Part shown: positions 1 through 8,903 of the stretch, one piece after another
Layout of the letters: each line of letters opens with the position of its first letter
Numbering within the stretch: position 1 is the stretch's first letter
The notes under the pieces: generated by a model
The model's input: the letters and a program-made list of their open reading frames with translations, nothing else
Databases searched by the model: none
What the model was told of the DNA's origin: nothing
Assembly: GCF_007990755.1 (NCBI RefSeq)
Contig: NZ_BJXA01000002.1
Location: forward strand, 124,001-188,000
Source of the DNA: Nocardia ninae NBRC 108245
Lineage (GTDB): Bacteria; Actinomycetota; Actinomycetes; Mycobacteriales; Mycobacteriaceae
DNA length: 64,000 bases
Direction of reading: 5' to 3'
Made by a program: the position numbers and the translations under genes

Positions 1-359
1 GTCTCCTCTACGGCAGCCCGGTGCGGCAGGTGCTCGCACCACCCACGCCGCGCGACCTTTTCGCCGCGCTCCTCGCCTCGGTCCGCGAGCACGCCACGGG
101 CCAGGGGCACCTGAGCGACAATCAGGTGCTCAACGGCTGCCGCTCGGTGGCGTTCTGCCGCACCGGACGATGGCTCGCCAAAAGCGCAGCTGCCCAGCTG
201 ATCATGGAATCCGAGGCAGACTTCCGGGTTCTCATCGACGCCGCATTGCGCAGTTTTCAGCGCCCCCGTACGGCAGCACTGGCGCTACCCGCCGCCGACG
301 TGCAGACGTTCCTGGCGTGGGTGCGCGGGCAGGTCGAAAAGGCCGCGACCGAAAGATGA
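1..359 (+). CDS. Aminoglycoside nucleotidyltransferase-like protein, C-terminal part (truncated by window edge)
   Basis: The reading frame is open from base 3 to a TGA at 357-359, so the true start lies upstream. The visible ~118 residues match the C-terminal helical domain (DUF4111 type) of AadA-like nucleotidyltransferases: a leucine-tyrosine-glycine strand, then an N-x-VLN-x-CR helix followed by TGRWLAKS, the segment that in AadA precedes the carboxylate-binding helices. Family members adenylylate aminoglycosides such as streptomycin or spectinomycin. The nucleotidyltransferase motif (GSxxxG...D) is outside the window, so activity cannot be judged. It converges on the TetR gene at 379. Confidence 0.65.
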   Translation, partial: LLYGSPVRQVLAPPTPRDLFAALLASVREHATGQGHLSDNQVLNGCRSVAFCRTGRWLAKSAAAQLIMESEADFRVLIDAALRSFQRPRTAALALPAADVQTFLAWVRGQVEKAATER

Positions 360-378
360 TTCGGCCGAGTACTTACGG

Positions 379-975
379 CTAGGTCGACCGAGGAACGCCC
401 ACACCGCCGAGGAAAGTGCGAATCGCGTTGTCCGCGACCGCATGTGAGGGCGCGGTACCCCGCTGGGCCGCTTCGGCGGCGAGGAAGATGTGCGCGTTGT
501 AGACCCCGTCGATCCACTCCGTCGGTAACTCGGGGTCGAGCGTGCCCTCGGCCTGTGCGGCGGCGATGAGCGTCCGCACGCTCGCATCGTTCGCATCGCC
601 CCAGTGCGGGTTGCCCGCGAAGCGGCGTGGGTCGGCGAAGAGAAAGACCACGCGGTCGCTGACTTCGATGAGGGACCGCAACAGGTAGATCAGATGGTCG
701 AGCGGGGCGCGGGTCCCATTGTTCGCCGCGGTGGCCACGGCATCGACAACCTGCAACGAATCGATGAGGACGGCATCGATGAGATCTTGCCGTTCCGGGA
801 AGTAACGGTGCAGGGTGCTCCGGCTGACCTCGGCGCGATCGGCGATGTCGGTGAGCGAAGCGGAGAAGTCGCGCGTCCACGCCGCGAGCGCGGCGGTCAT
901 GATGGCGGTCCGGGTGCGGCCCCGAGGGCCGCTGGACGGAGCGTGTGTCGCGTCGGCGTGCCCGCGGCTGACCAT
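379..975 (-). CDS. TetR/AcrR family transcriptional regulator
   Basis: 198 residues. The N-terminal third carries the TetR helix-turn-helix: a TAIMTAAL helix, then SLTDIADRAEVSRSTLHRYF at about residues 40-60, with the usual Y/H-R-Y-F ending. The C-terminal ligand domain is not assignable. The start is the ATG at 975. The gene is divergent from the lipoprotein esterase gene at 1120, and the 144-bp gap contains two short GGACA-bearing dyads that could be its operators, so the esterase pair is a likely target. This inference rests on position only. Confidence 0.88.
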   Translation of the reverse strand: MVSRGHADATHAPSSGPRGRTRTAIMTAALAAWTRDFSASLTDIADRAEVSRSTLHRYFPERQDLIDAVLIDSLQVVDAVATAANNGTRAPLDHLIYLLRSLIEVSDRVVFLFADPRRFAGNPHWGDANDASVRTLIAAAQAEGTLDPELPTEWIDGVYNAHIFLAAEAAQRGTAPSHAVADNAIRTFLGGVGVPRST

Positions 976-1028
976 GGCCGAACATTAGCACCCCCAAGGA
1001 ATCGATGGGACGAACGCTGTTGTTTATG

Positions 1029-1072
1029 GGACAGTTGTGTCCTATTTTGGAGTAAGCCTGTACTGGACAGGC
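1029..1072. promoter_or_regulatory. Two dyads in TetR/esterase divergent promoter
   Basis: GGACA-GTTG-TGTCC (1029-1042) and GCCTGT-ACTGG-ACAGGC (1056-1072) are both exact inverted repeats, and both contain GGACA. They lie between the TetR start (975) and the esterase start (1120), where an operator of the local TetR protein would be expected. Confidence 0.4.
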
Positions 1073-1119
1073 GCCCGACCGCCGGCCGAGATCGGCCGGA
1101 AATCAGGAGAGGCCGTCCG

Positions 1120-2694
1120 ATGAAGTCACGTCTCGCTGCCGGAAGCTGCGCGCTCGTCGCAGTGCTGATCGCAGTCCTGCTCACCGGGTGTGCGCAGGAC
1201 CGAGCCGACCCGGCGGTAGTACATACGCCGGGTGGCGTTGTTCGTGGCACGGTGCACCCCGATCATCGTCTCTTTCAGGGGATTCCGTTCGCGCAGCCAC
1301 CTGTGGGCGAATTACGTTGGCAGCCACCGCGACCCGCGCCGGCCTGGACGGGGGAGCGAGACGCGACCACGCCAGGCTCGTTGTGCATGCAGAATCCGGC
1401 CGATCCGTCCGATGGACCGCAATCCGAGGACTGCCTCTACCTCAACGTCACTACGCCGGCAGCGAAACCCACTCGTCCGCGACCGGTGCTGGTGTGGCTG
1501 CACGGCGGCGGTTTCTACCAGGGCAACGCGGCCGAGTACGGCGCGGCCCGGCTGGCGAGTCAGGGTGACGTGGTCGTGCTGACCGCCAACTATCGCCTCG
1601 GCGTCTTCGGCTTCCTGCGCCTACCCGGTATGGCCGACGGCGGCACGTTCGGACTCCAGGACCAGCAACTCGCCCTGCGCTGGGCCGCGGCCAATGCGGC
1701 GGCCTTCGGCGGCGATCCCGGCAATATCACCCTGTTCGGCGAGTCGGCCGGTGCGATGAGCACCTGCGCGCAGCTGACTTCGCCCGGTGCGACAGGTCTG
1801 TTCCACAAGGCCATCATGCAGAGCAGGACCTGCATGTCGGAGTGGCCGCCCTACGCCGCCGACGGCACCGGCAGCACCGCGTTCGATACTCCGGCCTACG
1901 CCGAACAGCAAAGTCGCACATTGTCCGAGAGCCTCGGCTGCCCGCCGGACGGCGCCGACCTCACCTGCCTCCGGCGTGCCCCGACCGACCGATTGCTGGC
2001 CGGCCAGGCGCAGTTCAGCCCGAGTTACGGCAACGCACTGCTACCCGAACACCCGGCAATCGCGTTGCGCGAGGGCCGATTCGCGCGCATACCGATCATC
2101 CTCGGCAACAACCGCGACGAGGCACGCGTGTCGATCGTCGGTACGGTGCCGTCACCATTGACCGCGGCCGAATACCGGCGAGTGCTCGACGCCGACTTCG
2201 GCATCCACGCCGACGCCGTAGCCGCCGCCTATCCCGCGCAGTCCGGCGACAACGCGAAGACGCTGGCCCAGCTCAACACCGATCGCACGTGGGCGTACCC
2301 GACCAGGAACGCCCGCGACGCCCTGGCCCGGTCGGTCACCGTTTTCGCCTACGAGTTCGCCGACCCGGCGCCGCCGCAGTTCACGGACCTGCCCGCCGCA
2401 TCATTTCCGTACGGCGCCTACCACGGATCCGAATTGGCTTACCTGTTCGACCTGCCCGGTCTGGCGCGCGGACTCGATGACGCGCAACGCGAGCTCGCCG
2501 ATGCGATGATCGACTACTGGTCGGCGTTCGCGCACGAGGGTGTGCCCGCTGTCCCGAACCGGCCCGCGTGGGCGCCGGTCGCGGGGGAGCGGCCGTTCGT
2601 CCAGTCGCTGGCCCCCGGGCCGGGCGGGATCGGACCCACCGACTTCGACGCCGGACACCGCATCGACTTCTGGATTCGCCTCGGGCACCGCTGA
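1120..2694 (+). CDS. Secreted lipoprotein carboxylesterase, type B (PnbA-like)
   Basis: The open frame extends far upstream, but the ATG at 1120 is preceded by AGGAGAGG and opens a lipoprotein signal peptide: basic residues, a hydrophobic run, then LLTGC. The lipobox cysteine would be lipidated and the enzyme held outside the membrane. The 524-residue protein has the type B carboxylesterase features: an HGGGF oxyanion loop, GESAG with nucleophile Ser209, and YHGSELAY with catalytic His435. Family members hydrolyse carboxylic esters. It is followed after 48 bp by another alpha/beta hydrolase on the same strand. Confidence 0.9.
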   Translation: MKSRLAAGSCALVAVLIAVLLTGCAQDRADPAVVHTPGGVVRGTVHPDHRLFQGIPFAQPPVGELRWQPPRPAPAWTGERDATTPGSLCMQNPADPSDGPQSEDCLYLNVTTPAAKPTRPRPVLVWLHGGGFYQGNAAEYGAARLASQGDVVVLTANYRLGVFGFLRLPGMADGGTFGLQDQQLALRWAAANAAAFGGDPGNITLFGESAGAMSTCAQLTSPGATGLFHKAIMQSRTCMSEWPPYAADGTGSTAFDTPAYAEQQSRTLSESLGCPPDGADLTCLRRAPTDRLLAGQAQFSPSYGNALLPEHPAIALREGRFARIPIILGNNRDEARVSIVGTVPSPLTAAEYRRVLDADFGIHADAVAAAYPAQSGDNAKTLAQLNTDRTWAYPTRNARDALARSVTVFAYEFADPAPPQFTDLPAASFPYGAYHGSELAYLFDLPGLARGLDDAQRELADAMIDYWSAFAHEGVPAVPNRPAWAPVAGERPFVQSLAPGPGGIGPTDFDAGHRIDFWIRLGHR

Positions 2695-2742
2695 TGCAAT
2701 CCAATGCTCCGAACTGCCACGACCCTATCGGGAAGGTGCTCG

Positions 2743-3747
2743 ATGAATGACGAAAAAGCCCTCGCGCCCAGCACAAGTCGGTCACGTTGGGGCAAGCGGC
2801 GACTGCTGACGATCACCGCCGGGGTGGTCACGCTCGGCCTGGTAGCTTGGCTCGCGGTCCGCGACACCTCCCCGGTCGGCCACTTCACCTCCGCGGCGGG
2901 CCACGACCGATTCTTCGACGCCTACACACGAGCGATGCGCGACCTGCCCGCGCCGAACGCGGCGCTGGATCTGCGGACCGACTACGGCGTGGTCCGGGTG
3001 TACCGCTTCGACGGCGCCGACCCGGCCGCGCCCCCACTGGTTTTGCTGCCTGGACGCGCCGCCGCCACACCGATGTGGGCGGACAACCTGCCCACGTTGA
3101 CCAAACTGCGCACCGTCTACGCCATCGACCTGCTCGGTGAGCCCGGCGCGAGTATCCAGACCCGCCCGATCGAGCACGATGACGACCAAGCGCGCTGGCT
3201 GCACCAGGCCCTCCAGCAGTTACCCGAGAAACAGCTGTACCTGGTCGGCGTCTCGATCGGCGGCTGGACGGCCACCAATCTCGCGATCCGGCAACCGGAC
3301 AAGATCGCGGGCGTCATCCTGCTCGATCCGGCGATGACGTTCGCGGGCATGCCCTTTCGCACGATCATCCGGTCGATACCGGCCTCCGTCCGCTGGTTCC
3401 CGAAGATCTGGCGCGACGACTTCAACAGCTGGACCGCGGGCGGCGCACCGGTCGAGGATGTCCCCGTCGCGGACATGATCGAAGCCGGCATGCAGACCTA
3501 CGCGCTGCACCTGCCCGCGCCGACGGAGTTCTCCGATGACCAGCTGAGGAGCCTGAAGATGCCCGTCCTGGTCGTGCTGGCGGGCCGGTCGGTAATGCAC
3601 GACAGTGCGGCGGCGGCTCGGCGGGCCGAGTCCGTGCTCGCCGACGCCACCGTCTGGGTCTACCCGGACGCCTCACACGCGATCAACGGTGAGTATCCCG
3701 ACGAGATCGCCTCCGACACAGCCGCATTCCTCGACAGAGTGCGCTGA
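2743..3747 (+). CDS. Membrane-anchored alpha/beta hydrolase
   Basis: The ATG at 2743 has GGAAGG 6 bp upstream and was chosen over the in-frame ATG at 2704. The 334-residue protein starts with a basic stretch and one hydrophobic helix (about residues 18-37), so it is probably membrane-anchored with an external catalytic domain. The alpha/beta-hydrolase core shows an LLPGRAA loop, GVSIGGW with Ser171, and a late DASHAIN histidine, in the correct order for a Ser-Asp-His triad. Substrate is unknown. It probably forms an operon with the esterase upstream and ends at the terminator at 3763. Confidence 0.85.
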   Translation: MNDEKALAPSTSRSRWGKRRLLTITAGVVTLGLVAWLAVRDTSPVGHFTSAAGHDRFFDAYTRAMRDLPAPNAALDLRTDYGVVRVYRFDGADPAAPPLVLLPGRAAATPMWADNLPTLTKLRTVYAIDLLGEPGASIQTRPIEHDDDQARWLHQALQQLPEKQLYLVGVSIGGWTATNLAIRQPDKIAGVILLDPAMTFAGMPFRTIIRSIPASVRWFPKIWRDDFNSWTAGGAPVEDVPVADMIEAGMQTYALHLPAPTEFSDDQLRSLKMPVLVVLAGRSVMHDSAAAARRAESVLADATVWVYPDASHAINGEYPDEIASDTAAFLDRVR

Positions 3748-3762
3748 CGAGATCACAACAGC

Positions 3763-3802
3763 GCGAAAGGGCCCGGAACCAGGGCGGTTCCGGGCCTTTC
3801 GC
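3763..3802. terminator. Bidirectional intrinsic terminator-like hairpin
   Basis: GCGAAAGGGCCCGGAACC pairs with GGTTCCGGGCCTTTCGC around a 5-nt loop, with one bulged base. It lies between convergent stops at 3747 (+) and 3804 (-). Confidence 0.8.
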
Positions 3803-3803
3803 G

Positions 3804-5135
3804 TCAGCCCGCGAGATCCAGATCGGTCAGCTTCGGACTCCCGCTACCGACACGTTCGCAGGACAGTCCCGCGAGGTGCAGGGCCAGCGGGTCCAGGTGA
3901 TTGCGGGCGTCGATCACCGAGCGGCCGACGAGCAAGCCCGCCATCCGTTTCCAGTCCAGATCGCGGAACTCGGGCCATTCGGTGAGCACCATCATCGCGG
4001 CCGAACCGTGTGCCGCGTGATACGCCGTCTCCATGACTCGCACGCCATCGGTGCTGCCCGGCACCGCTTTTCGGACGCTGGGGTCGTACGCGCGTAAGTC
4101 CGCGCCCTCGGCGACCAGCCGCTGCGCGATCGCCAATGCCGGCGAGTCCCGCAGATCGTCGGTGCCCGCCTTGAACGTCAACCCCAGCATGCCGATTCGG
4201 ACCCCCGTCAATCGGCCGCCGACCGCATGGCGAACCTTGTCCACCACCAGCTCGTGCTGCCGGGTATTGGTGTCGATGGCGGCCCGCAGCAGCGGGAACT
4301 CGCAGCCGACGGTCTGCGCCGACCGCAACAGCGCCACCGTGTCCTTGGGCAGGCAGGAGCCGCCCCAGCCCGGACCTGGACGCAGGAACTCCTTGCCGAT
4401 CCGCTGGTCGTATCCCATGCCCGCGGTCACGTCGCTGATGTCCGCGCCGAGATACTCACACAACTCGGCGATGGCGTTCACATAGGACAGGCGAGTGGCC
4501 AGGTAGCAGTTGGCCGCGTACTTGATCATCTCCGCGCTCGCCGAACCGGTCAGCAGAACCGGCGCGTCGAGCCGCCGGTACAGCGCGGCGACACGTTCGG
4601 CGGAGTCCGGATCGTCCGCGCCGACCACGATCCGATCGGGATTCAGGAAGTCGTAGATCGCGGATCCTTCCCGCAGGAACTCCGGGTTGGACACGACCGT
4701 GACATCCTCGCGGCCGATCAAATCGTTGATACGGACCGCGGTACCCACCGGCACCGTCGACTTGTTCACCACGACACAACCGGGCAGCAGCTGGTGCCGC
4801 AACTCCGCCACGACGGACTCGAGCGTGCTCAGATTCGCCGCTCCGTCGCGCCCCATCGGTGTCGGGACGCACAGGATGACGAACTCGGCCTCGGCGACCG
4901 CCGCGCTCGCGCCGAGCACGAAATCCAGTCGCCCGTCGGCCAATCCGTCCACGACGAGCTCGCACATGCCCGGTTCCGCGATGGTGGATTCACCGCCGGA
5001 TAATGTCTTCACCTTCGCCGGATCGACATCCGCGCAGATCACTCGGTGGCCCAGCGAAGCCAGGCACACCGCCGTCGTCAGTCCGACGTAGCCGGCGCCG
5101 ACCACGGCGACAGTTGTATTGAACACAGCATTCAT
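3804..5135 (-). CDS. ugd: UDP-glucose 6-dehydrogenase
   Basis: This 443-residue member of the UDP-glucose/GDP-mannose dehydrogenase family oxidises UDP-glucose to UDP-glucuronate with NAD. It shows the N-terminal Rossmann motif GAGYVG (13-18), the central helix with KYAANCYLA (Lys205, Asn209), and the catalytic cysteine in GGSCLPKD (Cys261). The C-terminal NAD-half binding domain is complete. The start is the ATG at 5135; a GTG at 5126 has AAGGAG 9 bp upstream and is a serious alternative. It is the last gene of an operon with the genes ending at 5250, 6467 and 7488. Confidence 0.92.
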   Translation of the reverse strand: MNAVFNTTVAVVGAGYVGLTTAVCLASLGHRVICADVDPAKVKTLSGGESTIAEPGMCELVVDGLADGRLDFVLGASAAVAEAEFVILCVPTPMGRDGAANLSTLESVVAELRHQLLPGCVVVNKSTVPVGTAVRINDLIGREDVTVVSNPEFLREGSAIYDFLNPDRIVVGADDPDSAERVAALYRRLDAPVLLTGSASAEMIKYAANCYLATRLSYVNAIAELCEYLGADISDVTAGMGYDQRIGKEFLRPGPGWGGSCLPKDTVALLRSAQTVGCEFPLLRAAIDTNTRQHELVVDKVRHAVGGRLTGVRIGMLGLTFKAGTDDLRDSPALAIAQRLVAEGADLRAYDPSVRKAVPGSTDGVRVMETAYHAAHGSAAMMVLTEWPEFRDLDWKRMAGLLVGRSVIDARNHLDPLALHLAGLSCERVGSGSPKLTDLDLAG

Positions 5136-5249
5136 CTCCTTGTACTTCTCACCTCCCAGCACCGAGCAGTGAACGAGTGACACGCGGGGCCTACGGGCAG
5201 AGAAAATCTCACGAACTAAAGGGGCAAAGCGGAGTACGGACGGGCGAGC

Positions 5250-6428
5250 TCAGAGCGGAATGGCTCGAATGCCCTTGAACGGAGCCTCTTTTCCGAGATA
5301 GTCGACGGTTTCGAACAAACCGACCGCGTCCATCGGGAATCGGGCACCGGCCTCGGCGGCGAAGATGCACGGCTGGATCGTCTTGCGTTCCGAGGCGCCG
5401 GAGCCACCGCTCTTGCGAATGTGCTTGTGCGTGTGGATCAGGATGGGCATGAACCCGCCGCCGAGGAACGAACCGTTCTGCAGGATGGCGCCGCCCACGC
5501 AGTCGATCACCAAACCCTTGCCGAGAATGGAGTCGCGACCCTGGTAGTAGTAGGACGGTGTCGCTAGGGTGCCGTGTTCGACGTGGAAGACACCGGCCGA
5601 GAGGCCGATGATCGAGCGGCCGCTGATCCGCAGGACGGACTTGTAGAAGTCCACCAGAATCGGCCGGACCTTGGCGTCCGGAAGCTTGAATTCCGGGCAC
5701 AGCAGGACGATTCGCATCAGTTCCGCGAGCGTGATCCCGGCGCCGTCCGGACCGGGAAACTCCTGGTCCCAGGGCACCAGGTAGTCCGACGGGGCGATCA
5801 TGGTCGTGCCCGCATCCTCGACGATCAGACGTTCCGCGTCCGTCGTGGCGGCCGGCACCTGAGTGTGCCCGAGGACCCGCCCGGCGAGCAGGTACCGGCT
5901 CTCGAGAGTCTTGGCCTTGCTCGCGGTGATCAGCAGGTCGATCCGCGCCTCGGCGGAGTCCGGAATGGTGAACAGGTGATCGATGCCGTCGGTCGGCACG
6001 TTGATCTTCGCCTCGAGACTGCGCGCAGGCAGCGGCTCGTAGGAGTCCACGACCTCCTGGAATGCGCCGGCGAACTCGCCGAGCCCGAGCCGAACCAGCT
6101 CTTGCGCGGCGTGTGCTCGATAGTCGTAGGGGATGGACATCGAGGTCGACAGCACGACGCCGGCCAGCAGGGCCCGGTGCCGATCGTCGTCCAGCGACTC
6201 CGCGGCCAGTTCCAGCGACAGATACGCCGACCGTTCGCCGGGCCGGTGCACCCAGCTCACGGTGTAAGGGTGCTCGAATCGGCAAGCCTGCGCGAACAAG
6301 TCGTATGCGGACTCCTCGGATTTGATCTCCGTCGCGATCCGCGTGCGGGCCGACTCCACATCGGTGACCTCGGGCAGCATGTCGGGGGCCACGCGCAGGA
6401 GTGTCGAAACTTCCTCGAAGGTTTGCAT
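5250..6428 (-). CDS. Unrecognised 392-residue protein with a hexapeptide-like C-terminus
   Basis: The ATG at 6428 follows AAGAGA with 6-bp spacing; the longer open frame upstream is a shadow of the oxidoreductase gene. I do not recognise the family. Residues 1-200 are mostly helical and acidic with no obvious catalytic motif. From about residue 290 onward there are short glycine/isoleucine turns and a histidine-rich segment (HTHKH) that recall left-handed beta-helix acyltransferases, but the repeat is not regular. No signal peptide or membrane span is seen. It sits inside an operon with a Gfo/Idh oxidoreductase, an FAD enzyme and UDP-glucose dehydrogenase, so a role in sugar-nucleotide modification is a guess from context. 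Confidence 0.8.
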   Translation of the reverse strand: MQTFEEVSTLLRVAPDMLPEVTDVESARTRIATEIKSEESAYDLFAQACRFEHPYTVSWVHRPGERSAYLSLELAAESLDDDRHRALLAGVVLSTSMSIPYDYRAHAAQELVRLGLGEFAGAFQEVVDSYEPLPARSLEAKINVPTDGIDHLFTIPDSAEARIDLLITASKAKTLESRYLLAGRVLGHTQVPAATTDAERLIVEDAGTTMIAPSDYLVPWDQEFPGPDGAGITLAELMRIVLLCPEFKLPDAKVRPILVDFYKSVLRISGRSIIGLSAGVFHVEHGTLATPSYYYQGRDSILGKGLVIDCVGGAILQNGSFLGGGFMPILIHTHKHIRKSGGSGASERKTIQPCIFAAEAGARFPMDAVGLFETVDYLGKEAPFKGIRAIPL

Positions 6429-6466
6429 GGTGAATCTCTTTCGATCGTGCGAATTGATCGCGTTTT

Positions 6467-7486
6467 CTAAACTTTTATGAACTGACCGCCGAGGTCTGCC
6501 ATGAACTGATGCTCCGGCAGTCGCAGCGGGGGAGTGGATACCGCGGTGCGGCACAATAGATCCAACTGGATGAGCAGCGCCTCCTTGAAATGGTTTCCGG
6601 AGACCGTGAAACGATGCTGCGACGCGGCATCGCGGATATGGACGGCGTGTTCGTTCTTGTAGTCGACCGCCACGCCGTAGTGCGGTTCGAATACCAGGGT
6701 CACGTGCCTGCCGGAGGCGAACTCCACGTCCGCGAAGCGGTAGCGCAGCTCGTCGCCGTAGGGAATCAGCGAACGATGGATGTGGTCCTTCGCGATATCT
6801 CCGGAGAAGGCGAAACCGGCCAGGTCCGCGAACCCGATAACGCCTTTGGACGAGGCGTAGATTTCGACCTCGGGCAAGCCCGGGATCGACGTGCACACCC
6901 GCATCTCCGGTGTCACCGATATCGGCACCGTGCGCAGGTAGGTCTGATACTGGTCGGCCGGCAGGACCGAACGGAGAATGCTCAGCATGTGGAAGAACTC
7001 GTAACCCGGCTCGCCGTACTGCGTATCGACGAACCTGCCGTTCGCGACGTCGCGCTCCCGGTTCTTGGTGAACTCGATCGTGATCTTCCTGATCTGGTCC
7101 GATGCGCGGAACTGCCGCACCGACTCCGTGAAACGCCGTACGGCGGCGCTGTAGGCGTAGACGTCGTTGACGACGATCCGCGCGCGCGGATACCGCCGGA
7201 CCAGGCGCGTCAGATCGGCGAATTCCGTTGGGTAGCAGGCCGGCTTCTCGAGCAGAATGCGTGCGTCCCGTTGGTAACTCAGCACCTCGCCCAGCACCGG
7301 GAGGTGCGTGGCGGTCGGTGTGGCGACGACCCACGCCGCCACCTCCGCCGGGTCGGGTACCAGCGCCAATCGGTCGAAGTCCGCCGTAGCCTTCTGATCG
7401 ACGGTGCTGACCTGGTGACCCGCCTGCGCGAAGTACGCGGCGTGCCGTGCGCCGATCATTCCGGCGCCGATGACAACGATGCGCAT
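6467..7486 (-). CDS. Gfo/Idh/MocA family NAD(P)-dependent oxidoreductase
   Basis: 339 residues from the ATG at 7486, one base after the TGA of the flavoprotein gene, which indicates translational coupling. The N-terminus is a Rossmann fold (GAGMIGARHA), followed by VVATPTATH and the family EKPA segment, whose lysine is the catalytic residue in characterised members. Family enzymes oxidise or reduce sugars, often sugar nucleotides at C3. With UDP-glucose dehydrogenase in the same operon, a UDP-glucuronate-type substrate is plausible, but no aminotransferase partner is present. Confidence 0.88.
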   Translation of the reverse strand: MRIVVIGAGMIGARHAAYFAQAGHQVSTVDQKATADFDRLALVPDPAEVAAWVVATPTATHLPVLGEVLSYQRDARILLEKPACYPTEFADLTRLVRRYPRARIVVNDVYAYSAAVRRFTESVRQFRASDQIRKITIEFTKNRERDVANGRFVDTQYGEPGYEFFHMLSILRSVLPADQYQTYLRTVPISVTPEMRVCTSIPGLPEVEIYASSKGVIGFADLAGFAFSGDIAKDHIHRSLIPYGDELRYRFADVEFASGRHVTLVFEPHYGVAVDYKNEHAVHIRDAASQHRFTVSGNHFKEALLIQLDLLCRTAVSTPPLRLPEHQFMADLGGQFIKV

Positions 7487-7487
7487 G

Positions 7488-8903
7488 TCAGACCGCCCTG
7501 GCGCGCAGGGCGTATTCGGCGGCGTGCGTTCCGGCCGCGCGGCCGAGCACCGCACCGGCCATCAGTCCGGTGCCCGCTGGATAGCCTTGGTCGTACAGTC
7601 CGCCGACGATTACGCCGGCCGCGTACAGTCCGTCGATCGGCTCGCCACCGCCGCGCACCTCGGCGTTTTCCGTCACCGAGAGCCCGCCGTAGGTGAAGGT
7701 CAATCCGGAGACCACCGGAACGAACAGGAACGGCGGCGCGTCGAGATGGGTGACCGCTTGCGGGTCACTGTTCAGGCGTGTCACCTCGTCGAGCAGCTGG
7801 CCGGCGTCGATGCCGAGTTGCCGAGCGCCGTCCTCCAGGGTCGGGGTGATGATGGACGCGGGGTCGCTGAAATAGCTGTCCGGCAGCAGCCCGGCATTGA
7901 TGACCTTGCTGTCGAAGATCTGGTAGGCGATCTTGCCCGGCTGGTCCATGATCTTCTGCCCGAGCGTGACGTAGGCCAGGTTGCTGTATTCGGCGCACTC
8001 GTCGAAGAATCGGCGTCCGGATCGGTTGACGACGATGCCGTGCGGAAAGGCGTAGCGCGTCAGCTCATGTGACCTCGACATCTGCCCTGGCAACAGGTAA
8101 CTCGGCAGCCCGATGCCTTGCGGCGTCGTGTGACATTTCCGCCAATTGCCCGCGGTATCCGCGCCGACCGCGATGGCCGCCGCCAGCGGAAGTCCGTCGT
8201 TGAACGGCACGCCGCGCAATTTCACCTCTCGCCACGGATCGCCGAGATGGTGTCCGCGCATCTGCGCATTTCCCTCGAATCCGCCGGAGGCGAGGATCAG
8301 CGCATCGCAGACGACGGGAAACGCCGGGCCGGAACCGTGCAGGCGGTACTTCCCGCCGACCGGCTCGATACCGGTCACCGGACTGTCGTAGCAGACGACA
8401 CCGCCGAGGCGTTCGTACTGCTCGAAGTTGCGTTCTTGCAGGGCTTGTCCGCCGCCATCGAAAACCACGGGTACGTCGCCGGGCAGCGGATTCTTCCTCG
8501 GTACCCAACGCTGGCCGAGGCCGTGCAGCCAAGTAATGGCGTTGTTGGCGCGGTGAATAATGGACTCGATGAGTGCGGCATCGACTTGGCTGCCGGAGAC
8601 GCGGAGCCAGTCGTCGAGATAGTCGTCCTCGGTGTATTCGCGCCGCCCGGCCAGCAGGTCATCCACGCGGTGGTCGTCCGGCTCGCCGAGCAGTGTGGCG
8701 ATGTAGGAGCGGTCGTGCCAAGGAAAACGCACGCTCTTCGTCAACGCGCTGTTTCCGCCGCGCAGTTCTTTCGGCGCCGACTCGAGTACGGCGACAGAAT
8801 GCACGCCGGCCTGCAACGCCGCTATTCCCGCACAGAGACCCGCATTGCCTGCCCCGACGACAACGACCTGCCATTCATGTGGCATACTTTTTCGGGCGTT
8901 CAT
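7488..8903 (-). CDS. FAD-dependent oxidoreductase, fumarate reductase/TcuA flavoprotein family
   Basis: 471 residues. The ATG at 8903 has a strong AGGAGG 7 bp upstream. An N-terminal dinucleotide fold (VVVVGAGNAGLCAG, about 13-26) binds FAD. A GGNSALTKS segment and the C-terminal GGLSV and YPAGTGLMAG segments place it with the FAD_binding_2 group that includes tricarballylate dehydrogenase and 3-ketosteroid dehydrogenases. No signal peptide or cofactor cysteine is seen. It is the first gene of the four-gene operon running to 3804. The substrate cannot be read from the sequence. Confidence 0.87.
   Translation of the reverse strand: MNARKSMPHEWQVVVVGAGNAGLCAGIAALQAGVHSVAVLESAPKELRGGNSALTKSVRFPWHDRSYIATLLGEPDDHRVDDLLAGRREYTEDDYLDDWLRVSGSQVDAALIESIIHRANNAITWLHGLGQRWVPRKNPLPGDVPVVFDGGGQALQERNFEQYERLGGVVCYDSPVTGIEPVGGKYRLHGSGPAFPVVCDALILASGGFEGNAQMRGHHLGDPWREVKLRGVPFNDGLPLAAAIAVGADTAGNWRKCHTTPQGIGLPSYLLPGQMSRSHELTRYAFPHGIVVNRSGRRFFDECAEYSNLAYVTLGQKIMDQPGKIAYQIFDSKVINAGLLPDSYFSDPASIITPTLEDGARQLGIDAGQLLDEVTRLNSDPQAVTHLDAPPFLFVPVVSGLTFTYGGLSVTENAEVRGGGEPIDGLYAAGVIVGGLYDQGYPAGTGLMAGAVLGRAAGTHAAEYALRARAV

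Noticed and set aside
604-1119. N-terminal extension of the carboxylesterase frame
   Set aside because: It is antisense to the TetR gene; the ATG at 1120 has a ribosome-binding site and a lipoprotein signal peptide.
4227-5003. Long plus-strand frame opposite ugd
   Set aside because: It is antisense to conserved Ugd motifs and has His/Arg/Gln-rich shadow composition.
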